In this document: in pieces, positions 48,101-59,630 of the stretch
Layout: each line of letters starts with the position of its first letter
How positions within the stretch are numbered: position 1 is the first letter of the stretch
Assembly: GCA_004026145.2 (NCBI GenBank)
Contig: CP034985.2
Coordinates: 608,720-672,719 of the forward strand
Source: Takifugu bimaculatus
Taxonomy: Eukaryota > Chordata > Actinopteri > Tetraodontiformes > Tetraodontidae
DNA: 64,000 nucleotides
Direction: 5' to 3'
Notes under the pieces: model-generated
Databases searched by the model: none
What the model was told of the DNA's origin: nothing
The model's input: only the letters and a program-made list of their open reading frames with translations
Translations under genes and position numbers: made by a program

Positions 48101-51100
48101 TGTGTCAGACATGCTGCTGGACCTGAGCGACCTGCTGCAGGTAAGACTGACCAGAGCTGAAGGAATCTGCTCACGTGCTGACAGGAACCTGTGGTCATTG
48201 ATTTCTCTCCTCAGGTCAATGTTTACATCTTGGGAAAAACCTTCCTGTTGTTGGCTCGAGAGCTCTGCATCAACGCTCCCGCTATAGGTGAGCCCTTCGC
48301 CTTCTTCAGCTTTACTTTATCAGTGAGGTCACCATCATTTTAAAGGTTTTTAATAACATTTAGAGACAGGAGAATTAAAGCATTCCACTCATTTTGGTTC
48401 AATAACATTTAATGTTAAATTTAATGTTCATGTTCAACCACACAAAAACCAATCAGCTGTTGGATGACGATTACATGACTGTTCAGACCTTTGGTCAACT
48501 TCAGCAGTAGAACACCAGTTCAGGGATCTGCCCTCCTTGTACCCCCGTTCCATTGGTGCTGTCAGCGGAACACTGGAACTGGAAGGTCACTTTCCCACAC
48601 TGTACTTCAGTCATCCCCTCCTGGCCAAAGTAGCTCAGCTCATTTCCATCCAGGATGGCGCTGACCGTATAAAAGTTGTCCTGTTCCACCTGAACAGGGT
48701 GTTCAAACCACACTGGGAAAGTGCAGCTGGACCCATCTGACAGGAACTTGGTGAGATTCTGGGCCAGAACGGTTCCCTGCCGCTTTAGTTCAATCTTCAC
48801 GCTGTACTCGGCCTTCCCGCCGCTTGAGCCGTACAGGCCCAGCCCGGCAATGAAGATGCGTCTGTCCACGGCAAACTGGATGCTGTCGCAGCGCCCCCTG
48901 TAGCGCCACTGGTTGCTGCGGTACGCCGACGACTGAAAGCGGTGGCATCTCTGCGGCGACAGGCCGACACGCTTCGCCAGACAGAACTCCAGTCTGGGTT
49001 TGCTGGAGGCCGTGAACCACAGGAAGATGTCCCGCGTCTCTTTCAGGGTCAGGACATCTGACTGTGCGGCACCATCTGCAAACTCCTGCAGCGTCATGGA
49101 GGGGATCCGGACCAGATAAAGAGCTTTGCCCAGCACCGTGCGCTGGTTCCTCGCTGTCCCGACCAAACCCTGGCGCCGACATTCAGCCGTGGCCCAGCGC
49201 AGCGCCGCCTGGAAGACTTGGGCCTCGCGAATGTTCAGGGATTCTCTCTGCAGGATGATCTCGAAGCGTGTGCAGGTCAATATCACAGAAACCGTCAGAT
49301 CGCAGAGCGAGTTCAGCCTGAGTGTCGATAACCTCCCAGCAGCGCTGGGTCAGGTCAGGCTCCTCGAACAGACGGCTCTGAGACAGCAGCACACAAGCGT
49401 TCTTCGCCTCAAGACTCGTTTCCAGGAAGCTCACACAGGCCTTCGCCAGAGCTGGAACTATGTATTTCTTGGCGGCGTAGAGTGTGGCGAGGACAGTGTC
49501 GGCATCCAACTCGATCTCATCACTGTACATGTACCTGACACACCAGAGAGAGACATTAGCTCACATCTGACAGCTGACAGAGCCCAGAAATCAGGCTCAG
49601 CAAGAGTCTGCTGGACCAACTGTGGCAGCAAAACAGGAATATGTCTCACACACGCAAAGACTCAGATAAACACAGAGTAACACGTACTCGCACAGTCACC
49701 ACTTTTTCCACTAGCAGCCTGGTTTGGTTTGGCTCAGTAAGCTACAGCACCTGAGTCCAGCTCCGTTAAGGAAGTGCCGACAGGCCTCAGGCCCCTCTAG
49801 AGAAGGTCCAGCGTAACTCCAGAGTGCAAAAAAGGGGCAGTAACCAACCGACGCACACACATCTGATGACCTAACTGAAGACAGTGGGACCTTTACTCAC
49901 TTCAGTAAGATGAGGAAAGCAGCTGGTTGAACATCAGGGATGTGGATCTCCGATTCTCCCTCAGCTAGATCCCCATAGAACATGGCTCCAAACACAGAGC
50001 TCCCCACCGCCAGGACATACTGGGGAAAAAAAGTATAGACAGTGGCCCTGTCACACAGAACCATCTGTGCCTGCTACAGAACATGCCCGAGCTACTATAG
50101 AGGCTACCTGAGATGCTACACAAGCTGACCGAGCTCCAACAGAAGCCGTCTGGGCCATTTAAGCCTCATTAAACATTAAAGTAAAAGTAAAGGCATCTCA
50201 GGTTGCCCAGGTTCCTGTACCTTATGAGCAGGAACTCTCTGAGTCTCTCCTGGAGGTCCAACGATGAAGTGAACATCAGACATCTGCTCGTTGTTGAACA
50301 TGAGAGCATTCCTGAGCAAAACAAGAAAGGGTTTCAGAAGAACTTCAGCAGGTTTCATCTCACTCACACAGGGTTCACATTTATACAATCACATTCAGAA
50401 TCATCTGACAGGTGCTGACCTCTCTCTAAGCGTGGGCTGAACCTCCTTCCAGCCGTCTCTCTCCTCTCTCTCACTGTTGCTAAAGTCCTGCTGGGTGCCA
50501 CCTGCCTCCCTGCCATCATATTGGTCGTGGTTTCCTGTGGGTGGCTCAAGCTCGTTCAGCTGGATGAAACTTTTCTTCACCTCCACCTCGCCAGCTGCGA
50601 GGGAGGCTGGTGGAGATGAGCTCAGCAGGCCATCGTCACCTGGTTCCGTGTCCTGCTTCCAGCACGGTGGTGACCTCACAGCATGATGACCTGTCAGACA
50701 CAGATTAATCTGATCCAGATCAGATTGGTGCGGATTAAAGCTTCATCTGTGGCCACCAGTAAATCCTGTCATGAAAGGTTCTCATCGGTGGGTCTGGGTT
50801 CTACCACAGCGGATCACAAGCTTCATTAGCTAGTTACAGGACAATTTATTTTAACAAAACCTGACCACATGTGAGGAATCTCGCCATTGGAAACAGTCCA
50901 GGTCTGGATCAGACCCGTTTCTCTTTAAAGCCAAGGCAACACCTCTGCAGGCTCCCATAATATTCTCGAGGTAAAGTTAGCTGTTCGCTAGTGGGACCCA
51001 AACACATCAGCCCACGCCATTCTGGTTTGAATCGGGATGGACCACAGTTCACCCGTCACCAGTGGCGATAATACAACCAGGAACCGACCTGTGACTATAA

Positions 51101-54100
51101 AATCAATAATCAGACGAGCAGAGCGATCGTGTCGCGATTGTTAGCGTCTCTGCGGTATCATCAAATAGCGCTGCCAGGACGACACACCCAAACAACCGGA
51201 CCGTTCGAAACCAAAGCCACGAGCCAATTTGTGTAGTTACCTGTCTGACTGTCGAGGGATGCTTTTTCCGTGGTTAACGACAAACACGCCGATGGCAGCT
51301 CCTGCCCGAGTCTCCAGACGCCATTTTACTGCTGCCACGACCGCTTTCACCGCGCTGCGCCACCAGGGGGCGACATGGCGCCGCACGGTCGTTGTGCTGA
51401 CACTACTGACACAACCACAGATGAAGTCACATACTTATCACTTTATATCAAGCAGATCACTCTGACAGCAAAGGCTGGGTTCTAGCTCTTTCTTTCTCTC
51501 TCTGACCCTGGCTGTAACTGGGATGCCTGGTTTGTTGAGTGCCTCACTTCTCCGCAGACCCATGTCTCTACATCCCTCGCTTTGCTCATATGTTGGAGTT
51601 TGGTGTGAAGACTCACGAGGTTTCCATGACGGCTCTACGTCTGGTTCAAAGGATGAAAAGAGACTGGATGCACACAGGACGTAGACCCTCTGGACTCTGC
51701 GGAGCAGGTATAGGATAAATCTAGGAGCATGTGAGAAATCTAATCATTTTTGTGTTCCTGAAGCTCCTCCTTTCTCCTCATGTCTTCTCAGCTCTCCTGG
51801 TAGCTGCACGGATGCATAAGTTTCGTCGTACAGTGAAGGATGTGATTAGTGTGGTGAAGGTGTGCCAGACCACTCTGAGGAAGAGGTAACAGTGACAGGA
51901 ATACCTGTAGATGTTTACATCCCAGCCGAGTATAAATTCAGTTCATCAACGTGACAGTAGATGATCCAAAAGAGAGATCACAGCATGTACTCCCCTCAGA
52001 TTAACAGAGTTTGAGGACACACCCACCAGCCAGCTGACCATTGACGAGTTCATGAAGGTTGACCTGGAGCAGGAATGTGACCCCCCCTCCTTCACAGCTG
52101 GACAGCACAAGGTCAAGATGCAGCAAGTAAGTCTCTCTACCTCTGACTTCCTGCTGTCTGATGAGAGTCATCAGCAAGTCAGTCCATCATTTTCTGCAGC
52201 TGGAGCAGGAGCTGACCAGGAAGCTGGATGACGTGGAAGGTCAGTACTGGGGCACAGGGGCACCGATCAGGTGAAGATCGGGGCATTTTTACTTCAAATG
52301 TTATTATTTTTGTTATATATAATGATAAATCCATCTCATCTTGATAGGAGAGATCAGCTGCTACAAGGACGAGATAGAGACTGAACTGGAAAAGAGTCGA
52401 CCCAAACTGAGAGGGATGTACAACACCTTCACCAAAGAAAGCGGTCCGTTTCTTTCTCATTCATTCTGATCTCCACAGGCAAGAACTTTTAAAGGTCTCA
52501 TTGCTGCTTTCAGACCCTGCAAAGGCTGAGGTTATGTCTGTGACCTCTGACCCCATGGAACTAGAAGATGAAGTTCAAGCTGCTGCCCAAAAACTGACAC
52601 AGGACTTCCTGTGTCATGTAATCCAAGAGCAGGAGGGGTGGGTCAAGAAAGCAGAAGACGGTGAGCATAAGGAGGACTTGCTAAAGGAAACAGTGAAGTC
52701 TGTGCGTCAGGGCCCCCCGCTGGGTATCATCCTTGGTAACTTGTCAAGTGTGGCCAGCTTGGACCTCCAGCAGGACCTGGAGGAGTCAGCCACAGAGCTG
52801 GAGGGTGAGACCAGAACCAGCCACGTCAAAGACCAAACCTAATACGGGGGAGTTTTTCTCACGGTCTCATGTTGTTTTCCAGATGAGCAGTTAAAGGGGG
52901 AAGAGTTGGACCTGGACGGCATCGATGATCAGGAGATTGAGAAGGTCATTGCACTCTCTTGAGTTTTCTGTGTTGACCCGCCCACCTGTGCCTTTATTGT
53001 GAAAGGCTGCGGAATCTCCTTGACTCCTTGAACATTTCCTCCCACAGTACATCCTGAACGACAAGGAGGTGGAGGTGAAGACAGAGCTGTGGATGAAGCA
53101 GAATGCCGAGTACCTAAAAGAGCAGAAAGGTCAGGACACTCTTCCCCACAGACAAATGTCAGTGTCCTCACTTCATCTTCTGCATTAAACTAGGAAGACA
53201 AATAAAAAAGAACCAACATTTCAGTCTCTGGCAGGCTCATCTGACCTTTGACCTCTGTGGTCAAGACAGGTTGTGAGCACTTTGGTTCACACATTGCACT
53301 CCTGTGAGACACGAGGACCGTGTGCAAACAAGAATACATGTTTATTGATAATTTATTGGCTGTTTCCAGAGAAGGAAGAGAGGATCCAGAAAGAGAAAGA
53401 ACAGGGAACCTACAAGGAGAAGGTGAGTGACCAACAGAACACAGAATGTTCCAAAGAGGTTTAACCCAGAACTAATTATGTCTGTTCAGTCCAAGAAACC
53501 CAAGAAGAAGAGGGAGCGCATGGAAGCATCAACGGCAGGCGAGGCCATCGAGATGATGCTGGAGAAGAAGAAGATCTCCAGTAAGATCAACTACGATGTC
53601 CTGCGACACCTCAACAGCAAGGGGAAAGGAAGTGGGGGGGGCAGCAGTCCTTGCAGGGCTTCTTCTGACACCAGTGCTGCAGCTGGACGCAAACGACTTC
53701 CTCGCCGACGTAAGAAGCCCACTGGAGCCAACGTGAACCTTTTCACCAGCGCTGACGTCATTGGGAAAAGGTGAAGGATCATTAATCGTCCCTTATTGAG
53801 CAGATCACTTGCTGACAATCAGCCGTTTCTCATGTTGTGAGTCTCTTTTGCTTCAGAGTTCGCCTCCTCATATCATCCACATCAAAGAAGAAGAAGAAAG
53901 TCTCTCTGCAGGTAACCACCCACACCTGACTCCGCCCATTTCACCTGATCAGACACATCACAGAAATATTCACACTGATTCCAGGCTGAAAACCTTGTTG
54001 CCACGACAACGGATACTGCACAGGCCTTGGCAGCCACCGTCACGCCTGATCCCGATCCCGGTCCCGCCCCTGCTGCTATCTCTCCTCCCACTCTGCTGGA

Positions 54101-54274
54101 AGAGGAAGAGGAGGTGGAGGAGGAGTGTGTCAGTGCCCTGCGGCTGGTTGGAGGTGAGATTTGTTCTGAAAATATAAACTAGAGCTGCATTCAGGGCAGA
54201 GCTGTGTCACTAATTGATTGATCGATGTATTAACTGTTCCAGATTATGGCTGTGAGGAGGAAGAGGTCTTCTAG
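39114..54274 (+). CDS. brf1: BRF1, TFIIIB subunit for RNA polymerase III
   Basis: TFIIB-related factor that with TBP and BDP1 recruits Pol III to tRNA and 5S genes. Eighteen exons: 39114-39297, 47664-47744, 47861-48035, 48109-48140, 48215-48287, 51558-51707, 51792-51885, 52000-52126, 52200-52239, 52348-52443, 52514-52804, 52883-52944, 53048-53129, 53370-53422, 53490-53770, 53857-53911, 53985-54153, 54243-54274. The zinc ribbon is CRTCGG...CTDCG (exon 1). Cyclin folds include HLGSQLQLNQHCLDTAFNF, DLSDLLQVNVYILGKTFLLL and CLYIPRFAHMLEF. The BRF1 homology block has LDLDGIDDQEI, YILND and ISSKINYDVL; the end is DYGCEEEEVF. The exon sum is one base over a multiple of three: exon 3 has TTT at 47932-47934 where TTCAACTTCTTCAAG is expected. 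About 691 residues without that base. Introns 1 and 5 hold nested genes. Confidence 0.95.
40534..47285 (-). CDS. zpax1: Zona pellucida domain egg-envelope protein, ZPAX-like
   Basis: Nested, opposite strand, in brf1 intron 1. ZPAX proteins are egg-coat glycoproteins with repeated ZP-N modules before a ZP domain. Exons in phase: 46944-46852, 46784-46657, 46588-46448, 46376-46305, 45634-45446, 45375-45279, 45204-44981, 44890-44725, 44623-44421, 44013-43896, 43800-43592, 43439-43322, 43247-43078, 42872-42775, 42244-42129, 42054-40807, 40682-40625. Features: Cys-rich SKCRDRYLWIHVVSG, SQCGYTI, RDAHGHWTNQPVSAVC, ITAQCLDRAIVF, KLTVRCFYPLSG. The large 3' exon is a low-complexity, His/Gln/Ser-rich tail. 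A TATA box (47472-47477) precedes a candidate start exon 47285-47260 (MKTAALII) and exon 47165-47118; these join in phase only if one A of the run at 47132-47134 is extra, then giving a plausible signal peptide. The C-terminal end is uncertain (40534, or 40781 if the last introns are not used). Family assigned from recall. Confidence 0.7.
45690..45870. mobile_element. Dispersed repeat fragment in a zpax intron
   Basis: Contains the TCTTGAAGACGTTTCGCCTTCTATCCAG...GGCTTCTGAAGAAG type of sequence that recurs in many teleost genomes. A diverged relative appears to lie at about 63030-63100. Family not assigned. Confidence 0.4.
47470..47480 (-). promoter_or_regulatory. TATA box of the nested ZP gene
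   Basis: Minus-strand ACATATAAAGGG about 190 bp upstream of the candidate MKTAALII start. A TATA promoter suits an oocyte-restricted egg-coat gene; use as promoter is inferred. Confidence 0.45.
48501..50679 (-). CDS. btbd6: BTBD6, BTB-BACK-PHR Cullin-3 adaptor
   Basis: Nested, opposite strand, in brf1 intron 5. BTBD6 recruits substrates such as PLZF to Cullin-3 ubiquitin ligase; in zebrafish it supports neurogenesis. Exons: about 50679-50420, 50311-50221, 50019-49901, 49534-48501. BTB domain: RNALMFNNEQMSDVHFIVG, VLAVGSSVFGAMFYGDLAE, FLILLKYMYSDEIELDADTV. BACK domain: CVLLSQSRLFEEPDLTQRC. PHR domain: HRFQSSAYRSNQWRYRGRC, FIAGLGLYGSSGGKAEYSV, ending in GVQGGQIPELVFYC. The last exon is one base too long: between DIDLHT-L and EIILQRES an extra base (AA at 49264-49265) shifts frame. 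The initiation codon was not found: the first listed exon lacks an in-frame ATG and the upstream exon near 51238-51325 has only a short uORF. The BRF1/BTBD6 antisense pairing is conserved in human. Confidence 0.9.
50680..51330 (-). promoter_or_regulatory. btbd6: Probable btbd6 first exon and promoter
   Basis: On minus, a CpG-rich segment around 51325-51240 contains ATGGCGTCTGGAGACTCGGG and a donor GACAG|GTAACT at about 51240. The frame stops after 16 codons, so it looks like a 5' UTR exon with a short upstream ORF. It would drive transcription toward btbd6. Confidence 0.35.
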
Positions 54275-55560
54275 TGACTGACTTTTGACCTGTGGGGGAA
54301 GATGACTGATCAATAATCAGCCATCAGTCATAAATTATGCTTTTTTATACTTGTCAGTGATTTAAATCATTGACCTTTTTAACGGACTCTTCCTGTTGTT
54401 AATATAAACGTGTTTCCACTGTGTTGATATGAATGTCCGTGAGTGTGTTTTGTTTTTTTGTATATGTGTTCATGATGAAAAAACATTCCTGCAAACAATT
54501 AAATCAAGTGAAGCAGCTAATTCAGTGTTTTCTTCTTTAAAATATCTTTTGTTCTTTTAGCTCACTCAGCTAATATTAGCTAATATTGAGCACTGACATC
54601 AGTGTTCAGCTAATATTTACATGCATCACCACATGTCACTGATACATTTTGACTTGTTTAGCTACAAAACAATAACCGCGCAGATGATAAGACCAATGTT
54701 TGATGATAATGAGATGATTGATTATTGATCCAAGGCTGTTGGTCATTAATGTGACACAGGGCGTGTCTCCATAAGATCTCTTTTCATAGGATGGCAAAGA
54801 CGTCGATAGTTTCTGATCGGCTGCAGGGATGTCGGATGGAGACTGTCCCAGTGATACTCAGGTTATTTGAAGACAGGGTCCCACAGACCCCCACTACTAA
54901 CGTCACAACATGGATCAAACTTTTTCCTTTATCACATTTTATTATGTGGACATCATCTGCTTGTTGTGTTCGAGCCTGTCAGTACCCAAATGTGTCTCTG
55001 GTGGCATGAAAGTAGGTGCGAATCCAGCCCTCCTTGGTGGAGTCCTCTCCAGACTGATGGGGGCTGTAGTGTATAGGTGTATTATCTTATCAGACCAGTG
55101 CCAGTTGTTGGCATTGGTTGCATGTTCTCACTCTTTAACAATCCATTGAGGATCTCCTTCACCCACTTGGCCATTGGGGATCGTACATACTGTCGTTTAC
55201 TCATGAACAACTACAGTATTACTGTGTACTTGTACCCTGATTGAGCTTGAAAGTACTGTTTGTTAAAGCAGAGTAAAGTCTTCTTCAATTGAAACCCAAA
55301 ACCATCCTGCAAATGAGGGTAGGGTTACAACTTCCCCATAAGATCTTCAAAATAAAACGCCCATCTCTGTCTTTCCCTGCTCTTCCCTCTTATTTTACTT
55401 TTATTTGAATTATGTTGTCACTTTGATGCATTTAAACTTCAGATTATATGACATTTATACGCTTTTATTTAAACTTGTGACATCACATCAAGTTAAGATT
55501 CAAGATAAATTATTTAAAAATAATAATTAGTTTATAAGTCTGTCATGCATTTGAACGAGT
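54275..55560. other. Intergenic between brf1 and vipas39
   Basis: AT-rich; brf1 3' UTR at the left. No exon or clear repeat recognised. Confidence 0.4.
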
Positions 55561-55595
55561 GTCGCTACTTATGAAGCCTCGTCTATCGGCTGTTC

Positions 55596-55610
55596 ACTAC
55601 AATTCCCATC
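55596..55610 (+). promoter_or_regulatory. vipas39: ZNF143/THAP11-type site in the vipas39 promoter
   Basis: ACTACAATTCCCATC matches the ACTACAAYTCCCA core bound by ZNF143/THAP11 at vertebrate promoters. It lies about 430 bp before the vipas39 ATG, upstream of an acceptor (GTTCAG|ACGATG) that implies a 5' UTR exon. Confidence 0.6.
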
Positions 55611-56039
55611 AGTCACCGCACGAGATACAGTTTCCGTCTAAAACAGGAAATGAGCAGCCGCTCAAGGTAAAGACAACAGCTGATTGATTTACGGGCTTGT
55701 GTCTTTATATCGGATGCATTATTTTAAGTTGAGATATGTGATTAATAAGGTTATTTATCCATTTATTGATTACAGCGTTATTTTCAGTTCCAAAGGTGGA
55801 CGTATCCGCTAACTCGCATGCCGGTTCGCTTCCTGTTTATGTAACTCTGCTTAAAAATGCATGTAAAAACAGAAATCTCTCTTCTTAGTATCTTTTGTGA
55901 CACTACAAACGAACTGTCGATGTAATGTACTGATAATTGTACATACAGTTATACTATTAATGATAACACTAATGATAACATAGAAGAAACTGAGCACTTT
56001 CCCCCAACATTCCTGATAAAGTTGTTTTGTGTTCAGACG

Positions 56040-59000
56040 ATGAAGAGTAACACAGATGATGAAGAGTTCTGGACCAGGTCCAGGTTGGGAGCTTTCGACT
56101 TTGGTCCTGAAGATGAGGTAAGCAGGGCCAAGCAGGTTTAGGTGTTTATCTGTTATACATCGTAGTCTGAGTAGAAGAAAATGAGTGAAGTGAAGAACAA
56201 CAAACACAAGGTCGCAAAATTCCATTGCAGGAACCACGTTGACTTTATCTGTTGTCAGGTTAAAGAGTCGAGGCAGGCCGTAAACCAGATCAGCCACATG
56301 GTGGAGCTCAATAATGACGATGATATGCAGAAATTCAGCTGGAGTGGGGACCCTGTGGGCAGTAAGACGTTCCTCCTGAATATCTCTGGAGAATCTGCGA
56401 CAGGCTGCATAGTTCACGCTCTCCACCTGTCTCCTCAGGTATCTCTTGGTCCGTCAGAGAAACAGAACTATCCAGTCAGAGCACAGAGAAAGGTGTCGCT
56501 GATACTCCAAGCATCATTAAGAGTAACTCGGGATACTCTCTGACCTCCCTTTTCAAAGGTGAGACAGGATCAGGTCACGTGACCCACAAACACTCGGGTG
56601 TAGGTCATATGACTGATGTCGAATCTGCTACTCTGCAGGAAAAGCTAAAGGAGGACTTCCTGAGAAGAACTTCCTGTCCTTCAGCGATGGTGAGTTTAAA
56701 CTCTGAATGAAGACGTGGGTGAAGACATTAAAATTCACGGTCTGTGTTTGGGTTTTAGTATTGGACGACTCACCTGCTAGACTTCATACTGCAGAAATCC
56801 GAAATCCCAAATTTGAGTACAAGGTAACAACAAGCCCATTAGCGGTCCTGTGATAACCTGTTAGCTAGTCATGTGGTCACCCTTGTGTGGGCTGTGATCT
56901 CAGGACTTCACCAGTGACTGGTCTCCTGAGGAAAGTAGCAGAAGACTGCAGCAAGGAAAGGTGACTATCTGTGTGACTGCAGGATATCTTCAGCAGCAGC
57001 GACACTCACCCCCCCACCTTTTCTCAGGCCGTGCCTCTGGAGAAGTTTCGATCTCTACGGGACAAACTGTCGCTCCTGGACTCTGCCATCAGCACCAACG
57101 ATGGAAACGTCATCACAGCCGTAACTTTAGTTATGATCTGACAGACAATCCGACGTTATTCCTGATGTCGCATGAAGCAGAATCTCTTTTCCCTCCACCA
57201 GGTTCTGATTCACCTGAAGAGAACGCTGAGTAGAGGTGAGGTCAGAGGACAGAGCAGGTCCAGGAACTGTTGGCCAATGTTCACCCTCTGCATCTCCCTG
57301 CTTAGAGGTTCTGTTCCGGGAGCTGGCGTCCAGGCCGACGGCTCTGAGACACTTCATCCAGTATCTAAACGAGACCGGAGAACAGAAGGTCCTGCTGCAG
57401 CTGCTGGGGTCTGTGTCGGTACCACCTGAACCCATGTCGCCTGCCCACCCTTTCTGATCTCTCCTCTCTTCTTCTGCTCCTCCTCAGAGCTCTGGGACGC
57501 ACAGAGGAGGCAGCGGTACGTCACTATTGGTAACCCGGAGTTCTGTGTCCGCGTTTAAATGACGGTTCCTGTTTGTTTCCATGGAGTCAGCTGTTACAGT
57601 ATAAAGAACACCTTAGCATCACTGATGACAACAAGAGGCGGGACTTCCTGAAGAGCTGCCTCAGGTGGAGGGCCCAGTCAGACCACCTTTGTCCAGTTAT
57701 TGACTCCAGATGCTAAAGAAAAATGGGGTTTTGTTTCCAGGCTTCCGTTTTCTGCAGAAGATTCCGCTCACGTTGAGGATCATTTCACTCTGCTGGAGCG
57801 GCAGCTCATGATCCAGGTCTGGTTTTATTATCCTTTCCTTCACCGATGTTCTTCCCAGGAATGTACTCCAGTTTCCTCTTACATAAATTCTCAACTGCAG
57901 TTTAATCCCAGTTCACTGTTGCTAGGCAACTGATCGGCAGGCTGAGTGTGGAGGAAAACTTCCAAAAAGAGCTTCAGTTCTCAACATGCCACTGATCGCA
58001 ACACTGGCCTACTGTTGCTTCAACCATTATAGCAAGCCTGAGGTTAGTCTGGGTTAGTCTGAGTTAGTCTTTGTGAGTCTGGGGTCAGTCTGAGTAAATC
58101 TTTGTTAGTCTGGGGTCAATCTGAGTAAATCTCTGTTAGTCTGGGGTCAGTCTGAGTAAATCTTTGTTAGTCTGGGGTCAATCTGAGTAAATCTCTGTTA
58201 GTCTGGGGTCAGTCTGAGTTAATCTTTGTGAGTCTGGGGTCAGTCTGAGTAAATCTTTGTTAGTCTGGGGTCAGTCTGAGTTAATCTTTGTTAGTCTGGG
58301 GTCAGTCTGAGTTAATCTTTGTTAGTCTGGGGTCAATCTGAGTAAATCTCTGTTAGTCTGGGGTCAGTCTGAGTTAATCTTTGTGAGTCTGGGGTCAGTC
58401 TGAGTAAATCTTTGTTAGTCTGGGGTCAGTCTGAGTTAATCTTTGTTAGTCTGGGGTCAGTCTGAGTTAATCTTTGTTAGTCTGGGGTCAGTCTGAGTCA
58501 ATCTTTGTTAGTCTGGGGTCAGTCTGAGTCAATCTTTGTTAGTCTGGGGTCAGTCTGAGTCAATCTTTGTTAGTCTGGGGTCAGTCTGAGTCAATCTTTG
58601 TTAGTCTGGGGTCAGTCTGAGTCAATCTTTGTTAGCCTGGGGTCAGTCTGAGTCAATCTTTGTTAGTCTGGGGTCAGTCTGAGTCAATCTTTGTTAGTCT
58701 GGGGTCAGTCTGAGTCAGTCTTTGTTAGTCTGGGGTCAGTTTGAGTAAATCTTTGTTAGTCTGGGGTCAGTCTGAGTAAATCTTTGTTAGTCTGGGGTCA
58801 GTCTGAGTAAATCTTTGTTAGTCTGGGGTCAGTCTGGTGTTGGATTCACCTGTCTCTTTGTCTCTGTCAGGGGAACTTCAGCAGTCCGTTGAACATCCGT
58901 CAGACTTTCAAGGTGAGCGCTGATGTTTATGTTTTTAACATGTTACCATGTTCATGTGTTCACCTCACTGACCTGCGTACCTCAGATCACAGAGAAACAA

Positions 59001-59630
59001 TACTTTATGACCGCCTTGGCTGCTCGGGCTGAAATGAAGGCGTGGCCAGACGTAGATGCTCTGTTCAACAGCAGGAAGTGGCTCGGCCTTACCCGGAAGA
59101 AACCGCCACTTAGTTTTCAACGAGTCGTTGACATCCTGCAGAAAAACTCTGCCCCCACACAGGTGAAATGGGAGGAGCCTGTAACTGTTCAACCAATGAC
59201 AAGAGAGAACAAGAACTGTACTGTTTGATTGATAGGTGCTGCAGGACTACGTGGCGATGGTGGAAGATGCAGAGTTGAGGATCAGTTTGGCACAGAAGCA
59301 TAATTGTCATGACATCGTCATTAATGTGAGCCTTTAAAACATGCGCTTTGACTGAAGTAAAACGTATTCAGCCAATCAGAACTGTGCACAGGACTTGTGG
59401 ACATGACTGACAGTCCTCTTGGTCAATCAGATGTACCGGGACCAAAAGGACCGCCAGCAAATGATAAGATACCGGGGAAAGGTGGGGAGAGGCTCAGCAG
59501 AGGAGAGGAAGATCGATGAGTTGTTGAACAACATGGTGAGATGGAGAGGGTCAGCTTCATCATCGCCTTCATCATTTGACCCAACTGAACTTTGTTTCTC
59601 CTATTTCAGCAAATCAGGTGGAAGAACTGA
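56040..59630 (+). CDS. vipas39: VIPAS39 (VIPAR, SPE-39), VPS33B-interacting trafficking protein
   Basis: Partner of VPS33B in endosome/lysosome trafficking and apical polarity; human loss causes ARC syndrome. Eighteen in-phase coding exons: 56040-56117, 56259-56361, 56439-56558, 56639-56689, 56759-56823, 56904-56960, 57028-57120, 57202-57235, 57306-57408, 57488-57515, 57591-57664, 57741-57816, 57941-58042, 58871-58912, 58986-59162, 59236-59325, 59431-59535, 59610-59630; 472 residues (human 493). Conserved parts: DDEEFWTRSRLGAFDF, FSWSGDPVGSISWSVRET, RSLRDKLSLLDSAISTNDGN, LPFSAEDSAHVEDHFTLLER, WPDVDALFNSRKWLG, and the end SAEERKIDELL...QIRWKN identical in pattern to human. The VPS16-like C-terminal helical region is complete. 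Confidence 0.95.
58043..58845 (+). repeat. 31-bp minisatellite starting at the vipas39 intron 13 donor
   Basis: About 25 copies of GTTAGTCTGGGGTCAGTCTG followed by AGTAAATCTTT, with AGTTAATC and AGTCAATC block variants. The authentic donor hexamer GTTAGT (58043-58048) is the start of the array and recurs in almost every unit. Confidence 0.95.

Noticed and set aside
14082..49265. Programmed +1 ribosomal frameshifting or pseudogenisation
   Set aside because: No shared slippery context or downstream structure, the genes are otherwise intact, and shifts cluster at short A/T runs; consensus error is simpler.
49126..49680. Plus-strand 184-codon frame
   Set aside because: Antisense shadow of the btbd6 BTB/BACK exon.
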